From: Puniceibacterium antarcticum
GTDB taxonomy: Bacteria; Pseudomonadota; Alphaproteobacteria; Rhodobacterales; Rhodobacteraceae
NCBI RefSeq assembly: GCF_002760615.1
Contig: NZ_AWWI01000121.1
Coordinates: forward strand, 1-64,000
Length of the DNA: 64,000 nt
Reading direction: 5' to 3'
In this document: positions 17,398-25,558 of the stretch, piece by piece
Layout: every line of letters starts with the position of its first letter
Numbering within the stretch: position 1 is the stretch's first letter
Notes under the pieces: generated by a model
Database searches by the model: none
What the model was told of the DNA's origin: nothing
Seen by the model: the letters and a program-made list of their open reading frames with translations, nothing else
Made by a program: the position numbers and the translations under genes

Positions 17398-17701
17398 GGT
17401 GCCGATTAGCCATGCCCTGCGGCCGTGTGCAAGGGGCAGGTGGGCGCGCGGCGCGAAATTGTGAGCGCGCGGGGCCTGAGCGAGCGCGTGCGCGCGACGT
17501 CCTGCGACTCTTGTCCGTCTGGCGGCCTGCGGTGCGCGTGGCCTGCCTCTGGCTGCGCCAAGGTGCCTTGGCCGTTGGCCCGTGCAAGAGGCTGAAATAT
17601 GAAGATGCGGATCTGGAAGCAGATGAAGAACGCGGCTTTGCCCGTCTTCATAATCTACACTCGCAATTCCGACAGGCACGGCCCGGTGCGGTGTTGGGCC
17701 A
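17398..17701. other. Gene-free stretch before rnpB
   Basis: This GC-rich interval between the divergent HI0933-family gene and rnpB has no open frame with recognisable protein character, codon pattern or ribosome site. The only signal identified is the rnpB promoter at its right edge. Confidence 0.5.
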
Positions 17702-17730
17702 TTGACCGCGGCGGCGGCGACGCTTATGGC
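17702..17730 (+). promoter_or_regulatory. Probable rnpB promoter
   Basis: TTGACC (17702-17707) and TATGGC (17725-17730) are separated by 17 bases and end about 7 bases before the inferred 5' end of RNase P RNA. The -35 element is strong, the -10 element weaker. Confidence 0.5.
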
Positions 17731-17737
17731 GCAGGGG

Positions 17738-18181
17738 CGCGGAGGGCTGGATGGTCGCGAGGGGGCTTGTCCCCTTCGAGGAAAGTCCGGACTCCATAAA
17801 GCAACGGTGCCGGGTAACGCCCGGGCAGGGCAACTTGACGGACAGCGCCACAGAGAACAGACCGCCCGTCGCACCGAAGGTGCGCCAATGGACATTCCAG
17901 AGGTGTGCCGACGGAGATTGCGGCGGGTAAGGGTGAAACGGTGGGGTAAGAGCCCACCGGGGGACTGGCAACAGGACCCGCATGGCAAGCCCCACCGGGA
18001 GCAACGCCGAATAGGGACCCCGCGCGGGATTGATCCTTACGGGGATATCACTGCAGGGCCGCTTCAGCCCAGGGGTCCGGGTTGGCAGCTTGAGCCACGT
18101 AGTAATGCGTGGCCTAGAGGAATGGCCATCTCCGGCAGGGCAACCTGTCGCAGACAGAATCCGGCTTACAGGCCCTCCGCG
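17738..18181 (+). ncRNA. rnpB: RNase P RNA, bacterial class A
   Basis: The ends pair as the P1 stem: GCGGAGGGC at 17739-17747 with GCCCTCCGC at 18172-18180. Universally conserved core elements are present: GAGGAAAGTCCGGACTCC (CR I), AGGGTGAAACGGTG, the AGAGCCCACCG segment, and the 3' block GACAGAATCCGGCTTACAGG (CR V). The length of about 444 bases fits an alphaproteobacterial class A molecule. It is the catalytic RNA that matures tRNA 5' ends. Ends are inferred from pairing, not mapped. Confidence 0.95.
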
Positions 18182-18203
18182 CAATTTATTCTCTGTTCAG
18201 CCG

Positions 18204-18231
18204 TTGACTTGGGCGGTGCCATAGGTAAAAG
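18204..18231 (+). promoter_or_regulatory. Possible rpmG promoter
   Basis: TTGACT (18204-18209) and TAAAAG (18226-18231) with a 16-base spacer lie about 50 bases upstream of rpmG and just after rnpB. The fit to consensus is moderate. Confidence 0.4.
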
Positions 18232-18283
18232 GCGGGTTCTATGATTTCACGGGCCGCGGACGGCCTGTTGCAGGAGACAGACC

Positions 18284-18451
18284 ATGGCGAAGCCGACAAC
18301 AATCAAGATCCGCCTGAATTCGACAGCAGGCACCGGCCACTTCTACGTGACCAAGAAAAATGCACGCACGATGACAGAGAAAATGGCGGTCAATAAATAC
18401 GACCCCATTGTGCGCAAGCATGTCGAATACAAGGAAGGCAAGATCAAATAA
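18284..18451 (+). CDS. rpmG: 50S ribosomal protein L33
   Basis: This short gene encodes 55 residues beginning [20 protein letters not shown], with the C-terminal [18 protein letters not shown] typical of proteobacterial L33. It lacks the four zinc-binding cysteines of the C+ type, so it is the zinc-independent form. A CAGGAGA ribosome site precedes the ATG. It sits alone between rnpB and a strong intrinsic terminator. Confidence 0.97.
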   Translation: MAKPTTIKIRLNSTAGTGHFYVTKKNARTMTEKMAVNKYDPIVRKHVEYKEGKIK

Positions 18452-18488
18452 GATCGCCCTTCCGAACTCGGGATACCCGAGGGACAGG

Positions 18489-18525
18489 AAAACGCCACAT
18501 CGGAGAAATCCGGTGTGGCGTTTTT
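18489..18525 (+). terminator. Intrinsic terminator of rpmG
   Basis: AAAACGCCACATCGG (18489-18503) pairs with CCGGTGTGGCGTTTT (18510-18524) around a six-base loop and runs into TTTTT. It is a classical stem with a U-tract, 37 bases after the rpmG stop. Confidence 0.9.
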
Positions 18526-18754
18526 GCGTTTGGAGATGTGTGTGCTGCGCCGCTTTTGCAGGATGAGGGCCAAGGCTGAGGTATTTGCGATCCGGCAGTG
18601 CTGGCAGGGCGTGGATGCAGGGCGTTGGCGGCCTGTCTCCGGCGGGGCGAGAGGGGGCTTGCTGGGGCGCTTTTGCACTGCCGATGCGCGCGGGACGCTG
18701 CGCTGTCGTTCGCGCAACCCGCTCCCCGGCGACGGCAGGTCGGTGCCTGCGCAC

Positions 18755-18787
18755 CATAAAAAAGGCCGGTCAGAAGACCGGCCTTTG
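18755..18787 (-). terminator. Intrinsic terminator of the BAX-inhibitor-1 gene
   Basis: On the minus strand AAAGGCCGGTC and GACCGGCCTTT form an 11-base stem with a TTCT loop, followed by TTTTTT. It lies 27 bases past the stop of the gene to its right. Confidence 0.88.
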
Positions 18788-18813
18788 TGGTTCTTATGGG
18801 ACTGTGGGGTCGC

Positions 18814-19554
18814 TTAGTTGCGGTTGCCGAACAGCTGCAGCAGGAACATGAACATGTTGATGAAGTCGAGGTAGAGACGCAGCGCGCCCATGATCGCCGA
18901 CTTGCCAAGCCATTCGCTGTCCGCGTGGCGGGCATGTTCGATATATTCGTTCTTGATCGACTGCGTGTCATAGGCGGTGAGGCCAGCAAAGATCAGCACA
19001 CCGAGGATCGAGATCGCGAACATGATCGCGGGCGAGCCGATGAAGATGTTGATCACCGAAGCCACGATCAGGCCAATCACACCCATCATCAGGAAGGTGC
19101 CCATGGCGGACAGGTCCTTCTTGGTGGTGTAGCCGTACAGCGACAGCGCGGCGAAGGAGATTGAGGTCACGAGGAAGACCTGCGCGATCGACATGCCGGT
19201 GAAGGCAACAAAGATCCAGGCCAGCGACAGACCCATCACGGCGGCGAAGGCATAAAAGAAGGCCTGTGCGGCAGCTGCCGAGAATTTGTTGATCATCGCG
19301 CTGAAGGCGAAGACCATGATCAGCGGCGCGAACATCACGACCCAGCCGAGAATGGTCATGCTGCCCGTCGTGGGATCGCGCAGGATGTTGAAGAGATCCG
19401 GGCTGGTGCCCACTGCCCATGCGACGAGGAACGTCAGCAGCATGCCAACGGACATCGTTCCATAGACTTTGTTCATGTGGGTCCGAAGACCCTGATCAAT
19501 CTGGGCGCGGGCACCGGATGCCGTCGTCGTCCCGATTGTTTTGAATTCAGCCAT
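18814..19554 (-). CDS. BAX inhibitor-1/YccA family membrane protein
   Basis: The 246-residue protein has seven predicted membrane segments and the BI-1 signature near its C-terminus: ILGVLIFAGLTAYDTQSIK followed by a helix ending in LYLDFINMFMFLLQLFGNRN. Family members are pH-gated calcium-leak channels or regulators of membrane protease FtsH (YccA). A GGAGG site 5 bases before the ATG supports the start. It is monocistronic, with its own terminator. Confidence 0.92.
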   Translation of the reverse strand: MAEFKTIGTTTASGARAQIDQGLRTHMNKVYGTMSVGMLLTFLVAWAVGTSPDLFNILRDPTTGSMTILGWVVMFAPLIMVFAFSAMINKFSAAAAQAFFYAFAAVMGLSLAWIFVAFTGMSIAQVFLVTSISFAALSLYGYTTKKDLSAMGTFLMMGVIGLIVASVINIFIGSPAIMFAISILGVLIFAGLTAYDTQSIKNEYIEHARHADSEWLGKSAIMGALRLYLDFINMFMFLLQLFGNRN

Positions 19555-19758
19555 TGAAGCCTCCGAAAAAAGAACATGTCTGCCGGGAGCCCGGCGCGTG
19601 TCATTAATATTGGCAATCGAAGTCGTGTATTCAAGGTTTATCGGTGCGACATAGCGCCAAAACCGAGCTTTATGGTCATGAATCCCCCAAAGGGTTCAGG
19701 CAGCGGGGGATTCTGCGGATTTGTTGCAAATCAGGGCCGGTCGTGTGCTGCGGATGGG

Positions 19759-19971
19759 TCAGGCCTGCCAGTTCACCGGGGCATCCCAGATCGGGCGGTT
19801 TGCTTCGCGCAGGGCGTCGCTGCGGGTCAGGCCCAGATCGTTCAGGGCGTGATCGTCCAGACGGGCGAGGGCGCGGCGCTGACGATAAAGCGCGGCGGCG
19901 GCGAGCAAGGTTGTGAGCAGACTGCGCGAGGGGCGGGGTTGCAGGCGGGCGAGTGTTGCTGTGAGGGCCAT
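19759..19971 (-). CDS. DUF1127 domain small protein
   Basis: The protein has 70 residues and a basic, arginine-rich C-terminal half containing RRALARLDDHALNDLGLTRS and a following Ala-Asn-Arg stretch, the DUF1127 signature. The ATG at 19971 follows an AGGAGG site; an in-frame upstream ATG at 20049 would add 26 unrelated residues. DUF1127 proteins are stress-related, and in some alphaproteobacteria have been tied to RNA turnover and to phosphate or carbon metabolism. It is divergent from a LysR gene that may control it. Confidence 0.85.
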   Translation of the reverse strand: MALTATLARLQPRPSRSLLTTLLAAAALYRQRRALARLDDHALNDLGLTRSDALREANRPIWDAPVNWQA

Positions 19972-20095
19972 GGGAGCCTCCTTCAGTTCTGGTGATGAGG
20001 TTGGTGAGTCGTATGTTGTTGCTTGATGTATATGTGCCCTGTGATACATATGTGAAACGAATGTTATTGAGATGTGCCATCAAGGAATGTGATGA

Positions 20096-20938
20096 ATGCG
20101 AAATCTGGACATCACGACGCTGCGCTCTTTCGTGGCGGTCGCCCAATCCGGGGGCGTGACCCGCGCGGCCGGGTTTCTGAACCTGACGCAATCTGCGGTG
20201 TCGATGCAGCTCAAGCGGCTCGAAGAGATGCTGGATCTGAACCTGCTGGACCGGTCGGGGCGGGGGGTTGCACTGACGCCGTCGGGTGAGCAGTTGCTGA
20301 CCTATGCGCAGCGGATGATTGATCTCAACGATGAGATCTATGTTAAACTGACGGATCAGATCTATGAGGGCGAGGTCTATTTCGGGGTGCCCGAGGATAT
20401 TCTGTACCCGGTCGTCCCGCAGGTGCTGCGCAGGTTCAACGCGGCGTTTCCGCGAATGCAGGTGCATCTGAAGACGTCGAACACCTTTACCCTGTTGCAG
20501 GAATACGGGCGCGGAGAGGTCGACATCATCCTGACCACTGAGGAACACAGCCATGGCGAGACCTTGCAGGAGACGCCGTTGCGCTGGCACGGGGCGCCGG
20601 GCGGGACAGCCTGGCGGCAGCGGCCACTGCCCTATGCTCAGGCGCGGATCTGCGCGTTTCGCTCATCGGTGATCCGGCGGCTGGATGCGGCTGGTGTGCC
20701 GTGGTTTCAGGTGATCGATTCGGACAGTGACCGCAGCATCGAGGCGACGGTGAGTGCGGATCTGGGGGTGGTCGCGCTTCTCGAAGGGCATGCGCCGCCG
20801 CAGCTGGCGGCGATTGACGTGGGCGAGGCCCTGCCCGATCTGGGCACGATGAAGATCAACTTGCATTCCGGCGGTGCAAAAGGCGAGCCCCTGCGCGCCC
20901 TGTCGGACATGATCCGGCAGGGATTCGCGGCGCTGTGA
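20096..20938 (+). CDS. LysR-family transcriptional regulator
   Basis: This 280-residue regulator has a winged helix-turn-helix at residues 4-62 (TRAAGFLNLTQSAVSMQLKR) and a periplasmic-binding-like effector domain from about 90 onward (YFGVPEDILYPVVPQVLRRF). A CAAGGAAT site precedes the ATG. It lies 124 bases from the divergent DUF1127 gene, the classic LysR arrangement. The inducer is unknown. The effector domain is slightly shorter than the family average but shows no break. Confidence 0.9.
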   Translation: MRNLDITTLRSFVAVAQSGGVTRAAGFLNLTQSAVSMQLKRLEEMLDLNLLDRSGRGVALTPSGEQLLTYAQRMIDLNDEIYVKLTDQIYEGEVYFGVPEDILYPVVPQVLRRFNAAFPRMQVHLKTSNTFTLLQEYGRGEVDIILTTEEHSHGETLQETPLRWHGAPGGTAWRQRPLPYAQARICAFRSSVIRRLDAAGVPWFQVIDSDSDRSIEATVSADLGVVALLEGHAPPQLAAIDVGEALPDLGTMKINLHSGGAKGEPLRALSDMIRQGFAAL

Positions 20939-21084
20939 TCCTGCTGCGCTACGATCCTGAGGAGCCTGCCCCGGATGGGGGCAGGCACGGATGCCTCGGC
21001 CCCGCCCTTGCAGAGCGGAGCCTCAGTCTGGTTGCACCGTGACGCGCTGTGTCGGGCGGCTGTTTGTGTGGAGGGGTGGAGTGC

Positions 21085-21122
21085 CTCCGGCGGGGATATT
21101 TAGGGGCAGATGAAACCGGGGG
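21085..21122 (+). repeat. CCCGGGATATTT repeat element (copy 2, degenerate)
   Basis: The core here is GGGGATATTTAGGGGCAG followed by ATGAAACCGGGGG, with a degenerate first half (CTCCGGCGGGG). It lies directly before the stop codon of the minus-strand quinone oxidoreductase gene and lacks the tandem hairpin array seen in copies 1 and 4. Confidence 0.6.
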
Positions 21123-21123
21123 A

Positions 21124-22086
21124 TCAGGTGATTTTAATCACCACCTTGCCGGTCGAGGCGCGGCTGCGCAGCAGTTCCATCCCCTCTGCCGCCTGTTCGA
21201 GGGGCAGGATGTGGCTGACATGGGGTTTTATCCGGCCCGCGCTGTACCAGGCCATCAGGGTGGCCAGACTGTCGGTCAGCACCTTGGGGCTGAACTGCAG
21301 ATAGCCGCCCCAGTAGACACCGTGCACGGTGATGTTCTTGACCAGCAGGTGGTTGGCCTTGATCTGCGGCACGGCGCCGCTGGCGAACCCGATGCTGAGA
21401 ATGCGCGCCTCTGGTCGGCAGGAGCGGAAGGCGGCGGTGAACTGATCGCCGCCGACCGGGTCGTAGACCACATCCGAGCCGCCGAGGTCCTTCATCACCG
21501 CGCGCAGATCGTCGGTCTGTGCGTCGATCAGGACATCGGCGCCTGCGGCCTGTGCGGCTGCAAGCTTGTCCGCGCCGCGTGCGCAAGCCACAACGCGGGC
21601 ACCCATGAGTTTGCCGATTTCGACTGCGGTGAGGCCGACACCGCCCGCGGCCCCCAGCACCAGGAGCGTCTCGCCGGGTTGCAGGCGGGCGCGGTGGGAC
21701 AGGGCCAGATGGCTGGTGCCATAGGCGACCTGAAAGGCGGCGGCATCGGTGAAGGGCATGGCATCGGGCAGATGCACGGCGCGGGTGGCGTCAAAGCAGC
21801 CATACTCGGCCAGGCCACCCTGCCCGCCAAACACCGCGACCCGGTCCCCCAGCGCAAAGCCCGAGACATCGTGGCCCAGGGCGTCGATGGTTCCTGCCAC
21901 TTCCATCCCCAAAGTGAAGGGCAGGGGCGGTGTTTCCTGATAGCTGCCGCTGGCCATCAGGAGGTCTGCAAAGTTCAGCCCGCAGGCCGCAACTTTGACG
22001 CGAATCTCTTTGGCAGCCGGATCCGGCACCGGAAGGGTCCCCAAAGAGGGCGCTATGTCATGTGACATAGTCATAAAGACACGCAT
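21124..22086 (-). CDS. NADPH:quinone oxidoreductase family protein (MDR superfamily)
   Basis: This 320-residue protein is a zinc-independent medium-chain dehydrogenase/reductase. An N-terminal GroES-like domain carries GLNFADLLMASGSY (about 35-48) and LGMEVAGTIDALG (about 57-70). The Rossmann domain has LLVLGAAGGVGLTAVEIGKL near 142-161. The zinc-ligand cysteines of alcohol dehydrogenases are absent. Relatives reduce quinones or enones with NADPH. It has no operon partners. An in-frame ATG four codons downstream is a possible alternative start. Confidence 0.88.
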   Translation of the reverse strand: MRVFMTMSHDIAPSLGTLPVPDPAAKEIRVKVAACGLNFADLLMASGSYQETPPLPFTLGMEVAGTIDALGHDVSGFALGDRVAVFGGQGGLAEYGCFDATRAVHLPDAMPFTDAAAFQVAYGTSHLALSHRARLQPGETLLVLGAAGGVGLTAVEIGKLMGARVVACARGADKLAAAQAAGADVLIDAQTDDLRAVMKDLGGSDVVYDPVGGDQFTAAFRSCRPEARILSIGFASGAVPQIKANHLLVKNITVHGVYWGGYLQFSPKVLTDSLATLMAWYSAGRIKPHVSHILPLEQAAEGMELLRSRASTGKVVIKIT

Positions 22087-22383
22087 TTGCTGAATCCTTT
22101 TGTCCTGAATTTCAGTACTGCGTTATTTCATCTTATTGTCAAATGCTTAGAGACTATGATAGATTTAGGGGATAAGGCTTTTGGCGCTTTGTGCCTCGCG
22201 CGGAAGCTGCATTTGATTAACCTAATACAGTTTATGGATATCAATTTTCTTGCGTATCCAAACTTTTAAGCTGTAGTTTCTGGAAGGCTGAAGGGGTGCT
22301 CAGCCGAATGTGTGATGATGTCGCGAGGTATTTTCCTGGCTGCATCTGCTTTTCTGATTTAGTAGCCGAAGGAAGAACAATTA

Positions 22384-22755
22384 ATGACGCACCCTGTAGA
22401 TGTCCATGTCGGAAAACGTGTTCGCCACCGCCGTTGGCTGGTGGGTATGACGCAACAGCAGCTGGCTGAGCGCGTTGGCATAAAGTTTCAGCAGATTCAG
22501 AAATACGAAACAGGTGCGAACCGCGTAAGTGCGTCGCGTCTTTGGGATATTGCAGATGCGCTGGAAGTTCCGGTGAGCTTTTTCTTTGAAGGTCTGTCCA
22601 CCGAGGACTCCGGTACGCCCGTTCACGATGGTGTGCCTGCCGATCTGTTTGGTGACAAGGAGGCGCTGGATCTGGTGCGTTCCTATTACGCCATTCCGGA
22701 AAATCAGCGGCGCCGCCTTTTCGAACTTGCGCGGGTCCTGTCCGACGTTGCTTGA
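22384..22755 (+). CDS. XRE-family helix-turn-helix transcriptional regulator
   Basis: The protein has 123 residues with a Cro/CI-type helix-turn-helix at about residues 9-63, including MTQQQLAERVGIKFQQIQKY, and a short acidic C-terminal part. Small alphaproteobacterial regulators of this type follow the same pattern. A GAAGGAAGAAC ribosome site lies just before the ATG. The 297-base AT-rich region upstream, with a TGGATA/TATCCA inverted pair near 22234-22260, probably holds its promoter and operators. The stop is 51 bases from hisN. Confidence 0.88.
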   Translation: MTHPVDVHVGKRVRHRRWLVGMTQQQLAERVGIKFQQIQKYETGANRVSASRLWDIADALEVPVSFFFEGLSTEDSGTPVHDGVPADLFGDKEALDLVRSYYAIPENQRRRLFELARVLSDVA

Positions 22756-22806
22756 GCCTGCACGATGCCTGCAGTAGCTGGGGACAGCAGACTGCAGGAG
22801 CACCGC

Positions 22807-23607
22807 ATGATCAATATTTCGACCGAAGATCAGCAGAATATCATTGAGACGGCCCATACGTTGGCAGATGCTGCACGTCGGGCCGTCCTGCCCTATTTCC
22901 GCAGTCCGGGGCTGCGGTCTGACAACAAGCTGAGCCAGGGCTTTGACCCGGTGACTGCCGCGGATCGTGCGGCTGAAACCGAGATGCGCGAGATTCTGAA
23001 ACGGGACCGCCCCGAGGATGCCGTGTTGGGCGAGGAGTTTGGTGCGCGAGCCGGCAGCAGTGGCCTGACCTGGGTGCTGGACCCGATTGACGGAACGCGG
23101 GGCTTTATCAGCGGCACGCCGACATGGGGCGTTCTGATTGCCCTGTCTGATGTGAGTGGGCCGCGCTATGGTCTGATCGATCAGCCCTATATTGGCGAGC
23201 GGTTCGAGGGTGGCTTTGGGCGCGCTTTGTATACAGGTCCGCAGGGTGGCGGTGCGCTGGCGGTACGCGACACGGTGCAGCTGGACGAGGCGGTGTTGTT
23301 CACCACCTTTCCCGAAGTCGGCACAGCCGAGGAGGGGGCCGCGTTCAGGCGCGTCTCTGAGCAGGTCAAGCTGACGCGCTATGGCATGGATTGTTACGCC
23401 TATGCGCTGCTGGCGGCGGGGCAGGTCGATCTGGTGATCGAGGCCGGTCTTAACCCCTATGACATTCACGCACCGATTGCCGTGATTGAGGCGGCGGGCG
23501 GGATCGTGACCGATTGGCAGGGGGGGGCGGCCCATCCGGGCGGGCGGATCATTGCTGCGGCCACACCTGCGCTGCATGCGCAGGCGCTTGCGCTGCTTGG
23601 GGGCTGA
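22807..23607 (+). CDS. hisN: Inositol-monophosphatase-family histidinol-phosphatase
   Basis: The 266-residue protein belongs to the Mg-dependent inositol monophosphatase family. The metal-binding motif DPIDGTR is at residues 92-98, preceded by GEEFGA (about 76-81). A second block DIHAPIAVIEAAGGIVTDW lies near 219-237. In this family the HisN branch dephosphorylates L-histidinol phosphate; other members act on inositol phosphate or 3'-phosphoadenosine phosphate, so the substrate is provisional. The ATG follows CAGGAG; a GTG or ATG farther up at 22765 has no such support. Confidence 0.82.
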   Translation: MINISTEDQQNIIETAHTLADAARRAVLPYFRSPGLRSDNKLSQGFDPVTAADRAAETEMREILKRDRPEDAVLGEEFGARAGSSGLTWVLDPIDGTRGFISGTPTWGVLIALSDVSGPRYGLIDQPYIGERFEGGFGRALYTGPQGGGALAVRDTVQLDEAVLFTTFPEVGTAEEGAAFRRVSEQVKLTRYGMDCYAYALLAAGQVDLVIEAGLNPYDIHAPIAVIEAAGGIVTDWQGGAAHPGGRIIAAATPALHAQALALLGG

Positions 23608-23633
23608 CGAATCGGGCAGTGCGGCCTAAAAGT

Positions 23634-23698
23634 GTCTGCCGGATGAGTCCTTGAGACCCTTTTCTGTCATCCGGCGGCAGACTTCACACCGAAAAGGG
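23634..23698 (+). promoter_or_regulatory. Possible H-type pseudoknot in the 8-oxoguanine deaminase leader
   Basis: GTCTGCCGGATGA (23634-23646) pairs with TCATCC plus GGCAGAC (23667-23682) with a three-base bulge. Inside its loop CCCTTTTC (23657-23664) is exactly complementary to GAAAAGGG (23691-23698) downstream. The crossed pairing is a pseudoknot arrangement ending 15 bases before the GGAGG ribosome site. The first stem alone might instead be a weak terminator for hisN. Confidence 0.35.
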
Positions 23699-23724
23699 CG
23701 CAAGCTGATGTGTGGAGGCTGTCC

Positions 23725-25065
23725 TTGTCACCAATCCTTATTAGAAATGCGCGCAAAATCCTGACGATGGATGACGCGCAAAGCGAACATGAAAGCTGTG
23801 ATATCCTGCTGCGGGGCGGGGTCATCGCTGCGATTGGGCCAAACCTGCCCCCTGTGGGCGAGGTGATCGAGGCGTCGGGCTGTCTGGTGACGCCGGGCCT
23901 GATCAACACCCATCATCACCTGTATCAAAGCCTGACCAAGGCGGTGCCGGGCGGGCAGGATGCGCTGCTGTTCGGCTGGCTGCGCACACTTTATCCGATC
24001 TGGGCGCGCTTTGGCCCAGAAGAGATGCGGGTCTCGGCCCTGACCGGGCTGGCCGAGCTGGCGCTGTCGGGCTGTACGATGACCTCGGATCATCTTTACC
24101 TCTACCCCAATGGCGCGCGGCTAGACGATACGATTGACGCCGCGACCGAGATCGGGATGCGGTTTCACCCCACGCGCGGCGCGATGAGCATCGGGGAATC
24201 CGCCGGGGGCCTGCCGCCGGATTCGCTGGTAGAATCCGAGGCCGCGATCCTTGACGATTGCCTCCGGGTGATCGACGCCTTTCACGACCCCAATCCCGGC
24301 GCGATGGTGCGGGTGGGTGTCGCGCCCTGTTCGCCGTTTTCGGTCAGCCGCGAACTGATGCGCGACGCCGCCCTGCTGGCGCGGGACAAGGGCGTGCGCC
24401 TGCACACCCATCTGGCAGAAAATGACGAGGATGTCGCCTATTCCCTCGCCAAATTCGGCTGCCGCCCCGGGCAATATGCCGAGGATCTGGGTTGGACCGG
24501 CGAGGATGTCTGGCACGCCCATTGCGTGAAGCTCGATGCGCAAGAGATTGATCTGTTTGCCAGAACCCGCACCGGCGACGCCCATTGCCCCTGTTCCAAC
24601 TGCCGTCTGGGCAGCGGTATCGCCCCCGTGCGGGCCATGCGTGACGCCGGGGTGCGGGTTGGTCTGGGCGTGGATGGCTCTGCCAGCAACGACACTGGGT
24701 CGCTGGTGGGCGAGGCGCGTCAGGCGCTATTGTTGCAACGGGTGGCGCGCGGCGCCGATGCCATGTCCGCGCGCGAGGCGCTGTGGATCGCGACGCGCGG
24801 CGGGGCCGAGGTGCTGGGCCGCGACGATTGCGGGCAGATCGCGGTGGGCAAACGCGCCGATCTTGCGCTATGGGATATGTCTGGCATCGAGGCGGCGGGA
24901 AACTGGGACGCCGGCGCGCTGCTCTTGGCGGGGCCGTCCAAGGTGCGGCATCTGATTGTCGAAGGGCGCCAGATCGTGCGCGACGGGCAGGTGACGACGC
25001 TGGACCTTGGCGCGGTGATTGCGCACCAAAACATGCTGGCGCGCCGTCTTGCCGAGGCGATGTGA
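23725..25065 (+). CDS. 8-oxoguanine deaminase (amidohydrolase superfamily)
   Basis: This 446-residue zinc amidohydrolase converts 8-oxoguanine to uric acid. Metal ligands are in NTHHHLYQSL (about 69-78), THLAENDEDV, HAHCVKL and the Asp of GLGVDGSASND. The pattern matches the characterised enzyme group around Pseudomonas Pa0142 rather than SsnA or atrazine hydrolases. I chose a TTG start because GGAGG sits seven bases before it and the product begins SPILIRNARKILTMDD, as relatives do. A GTG at 23710 in frame is the alternative, but its codons overlap that ribosome site. A guanine deaminase gene lies nearby on the other strand. Confidence 0.82.
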   Translation: MSPILIRNARKILTMDDAQSEHESCDILLRGGVIAAIGPNLPPVGEVIEASGCLVTPGLINTHHHLYQSLTKAVPGGQDALLFGWLRTLYPIWARFGPEEMRVSALTGLAELALSGCTMTSDHLYLYPNGARLDDTIDAATEIGMRFHPTRGAMSIGESAGGLPPDSLVESEAAILDDCLRVIDAFHDPNPGAMVRVGVAPCSPFSVSRELMRDAALLARDKGVRLHTHLAENDEDVAYSLAKFGCRPGQYAEDLGWTGEDVWHAHCVKLDAQEIDLFARTRTGDAHCPCSNCRLGSGIAPVRAMRDAGVRVGLGVDGSASNDTGSLVGEARQALLLQRVARGADAMSAREALWIATRGGAEVLGRDDCGQIAVGKRADLALWDMSGIEAAGNWDAGALLLAGPSKVRHLIVEGRQIVRDGQVTTLDLGAVIAHQNMLARRLAEAM

Positions 25066-25098
25066 TTTAAAAAAAATAACAACAATGGAGGCTTTAAC

Positions 25099-25524
25099 AT
25101 GCGCTTTCTGTGCATTCTGATCCTGATGATGGCCAGTTCTGTCGCGGCAGAGCCTGTGACCGGGGCCGCGCAGGCGCTGAACGCTTTGCGCGCGCAGCAG
25201 GGCCTGCCGCCGCTTGTGATTTCTGAAAAGCTCCAGCTTGCCGCTGAAAGACATGCGCAGGACATGGCGCAGCGGGGCTATTTCTCGCACACCGGGGCGA
25301 ACGGGTCGGATATTGCGGCCCGGGCGGGTGCGGTGGGCTTTCGCTATTGTTCCCTGGCCGAGAATATCGCCAAGGGGCAGAAATCGCTTGAGGCGGTCAT
25401 GGCGGGCTGGGCCGGATCCCCCGGGCACCGGCGCAACATGCTGAAACGCGATGTGCGGGTGTTTGGACTGGCCCGAGCCAAAGGCAATATCTGGGTGATG
25501 GAGCTGGGGCGCGAAGGCTGCTGA
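25099..25524 (+). CDS. Secreted CAP (SCP/PR-1-like) domain protein
   Basis: The 141-residue product has a signal peptide (residues 1-18, ending SSVAAEP). A CAP domain follows, with the pattern LNALRAQQGLPPL, LAAERHAQDMAQRGYFSHTG and SPGHRRNMLKRDVRVFGLAR; His 52 and the GH-x2-N segment are the usual cavity residues. Bacterial CAP proteins are exported and mostly uncharacterised. AATGGAGG precedes the ATG. It starts 33 bases after the 8-oxoguanine deaminase gene and may share its transcript. Confidence 0.88.
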   Translation: MRFLCILILMMASSVAAEPVTGAAQALNALRAQQGLPPLVISEKLQLAAERHAQDMAQRGYFSHTGANGSDIAARAGAVGFRYCSLAENIAKGQKSLEAVMAGWAGSPGHRRNMLKRDVRVFGLARAKGNIWVMELGREGC

Positions 25525-25558
25525 TCCAACGCGCTGCAGGCCTTTGCGGCCACAGCCC

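Noticed and set aside
22087-22269. A 60-codon plus-strand frame before the XRE regulator
   Set aside because: It begins at the start of the divergent quinone oxidoreductase gene, lacks a ribosome site and lies in AT-rich promoter DNA.
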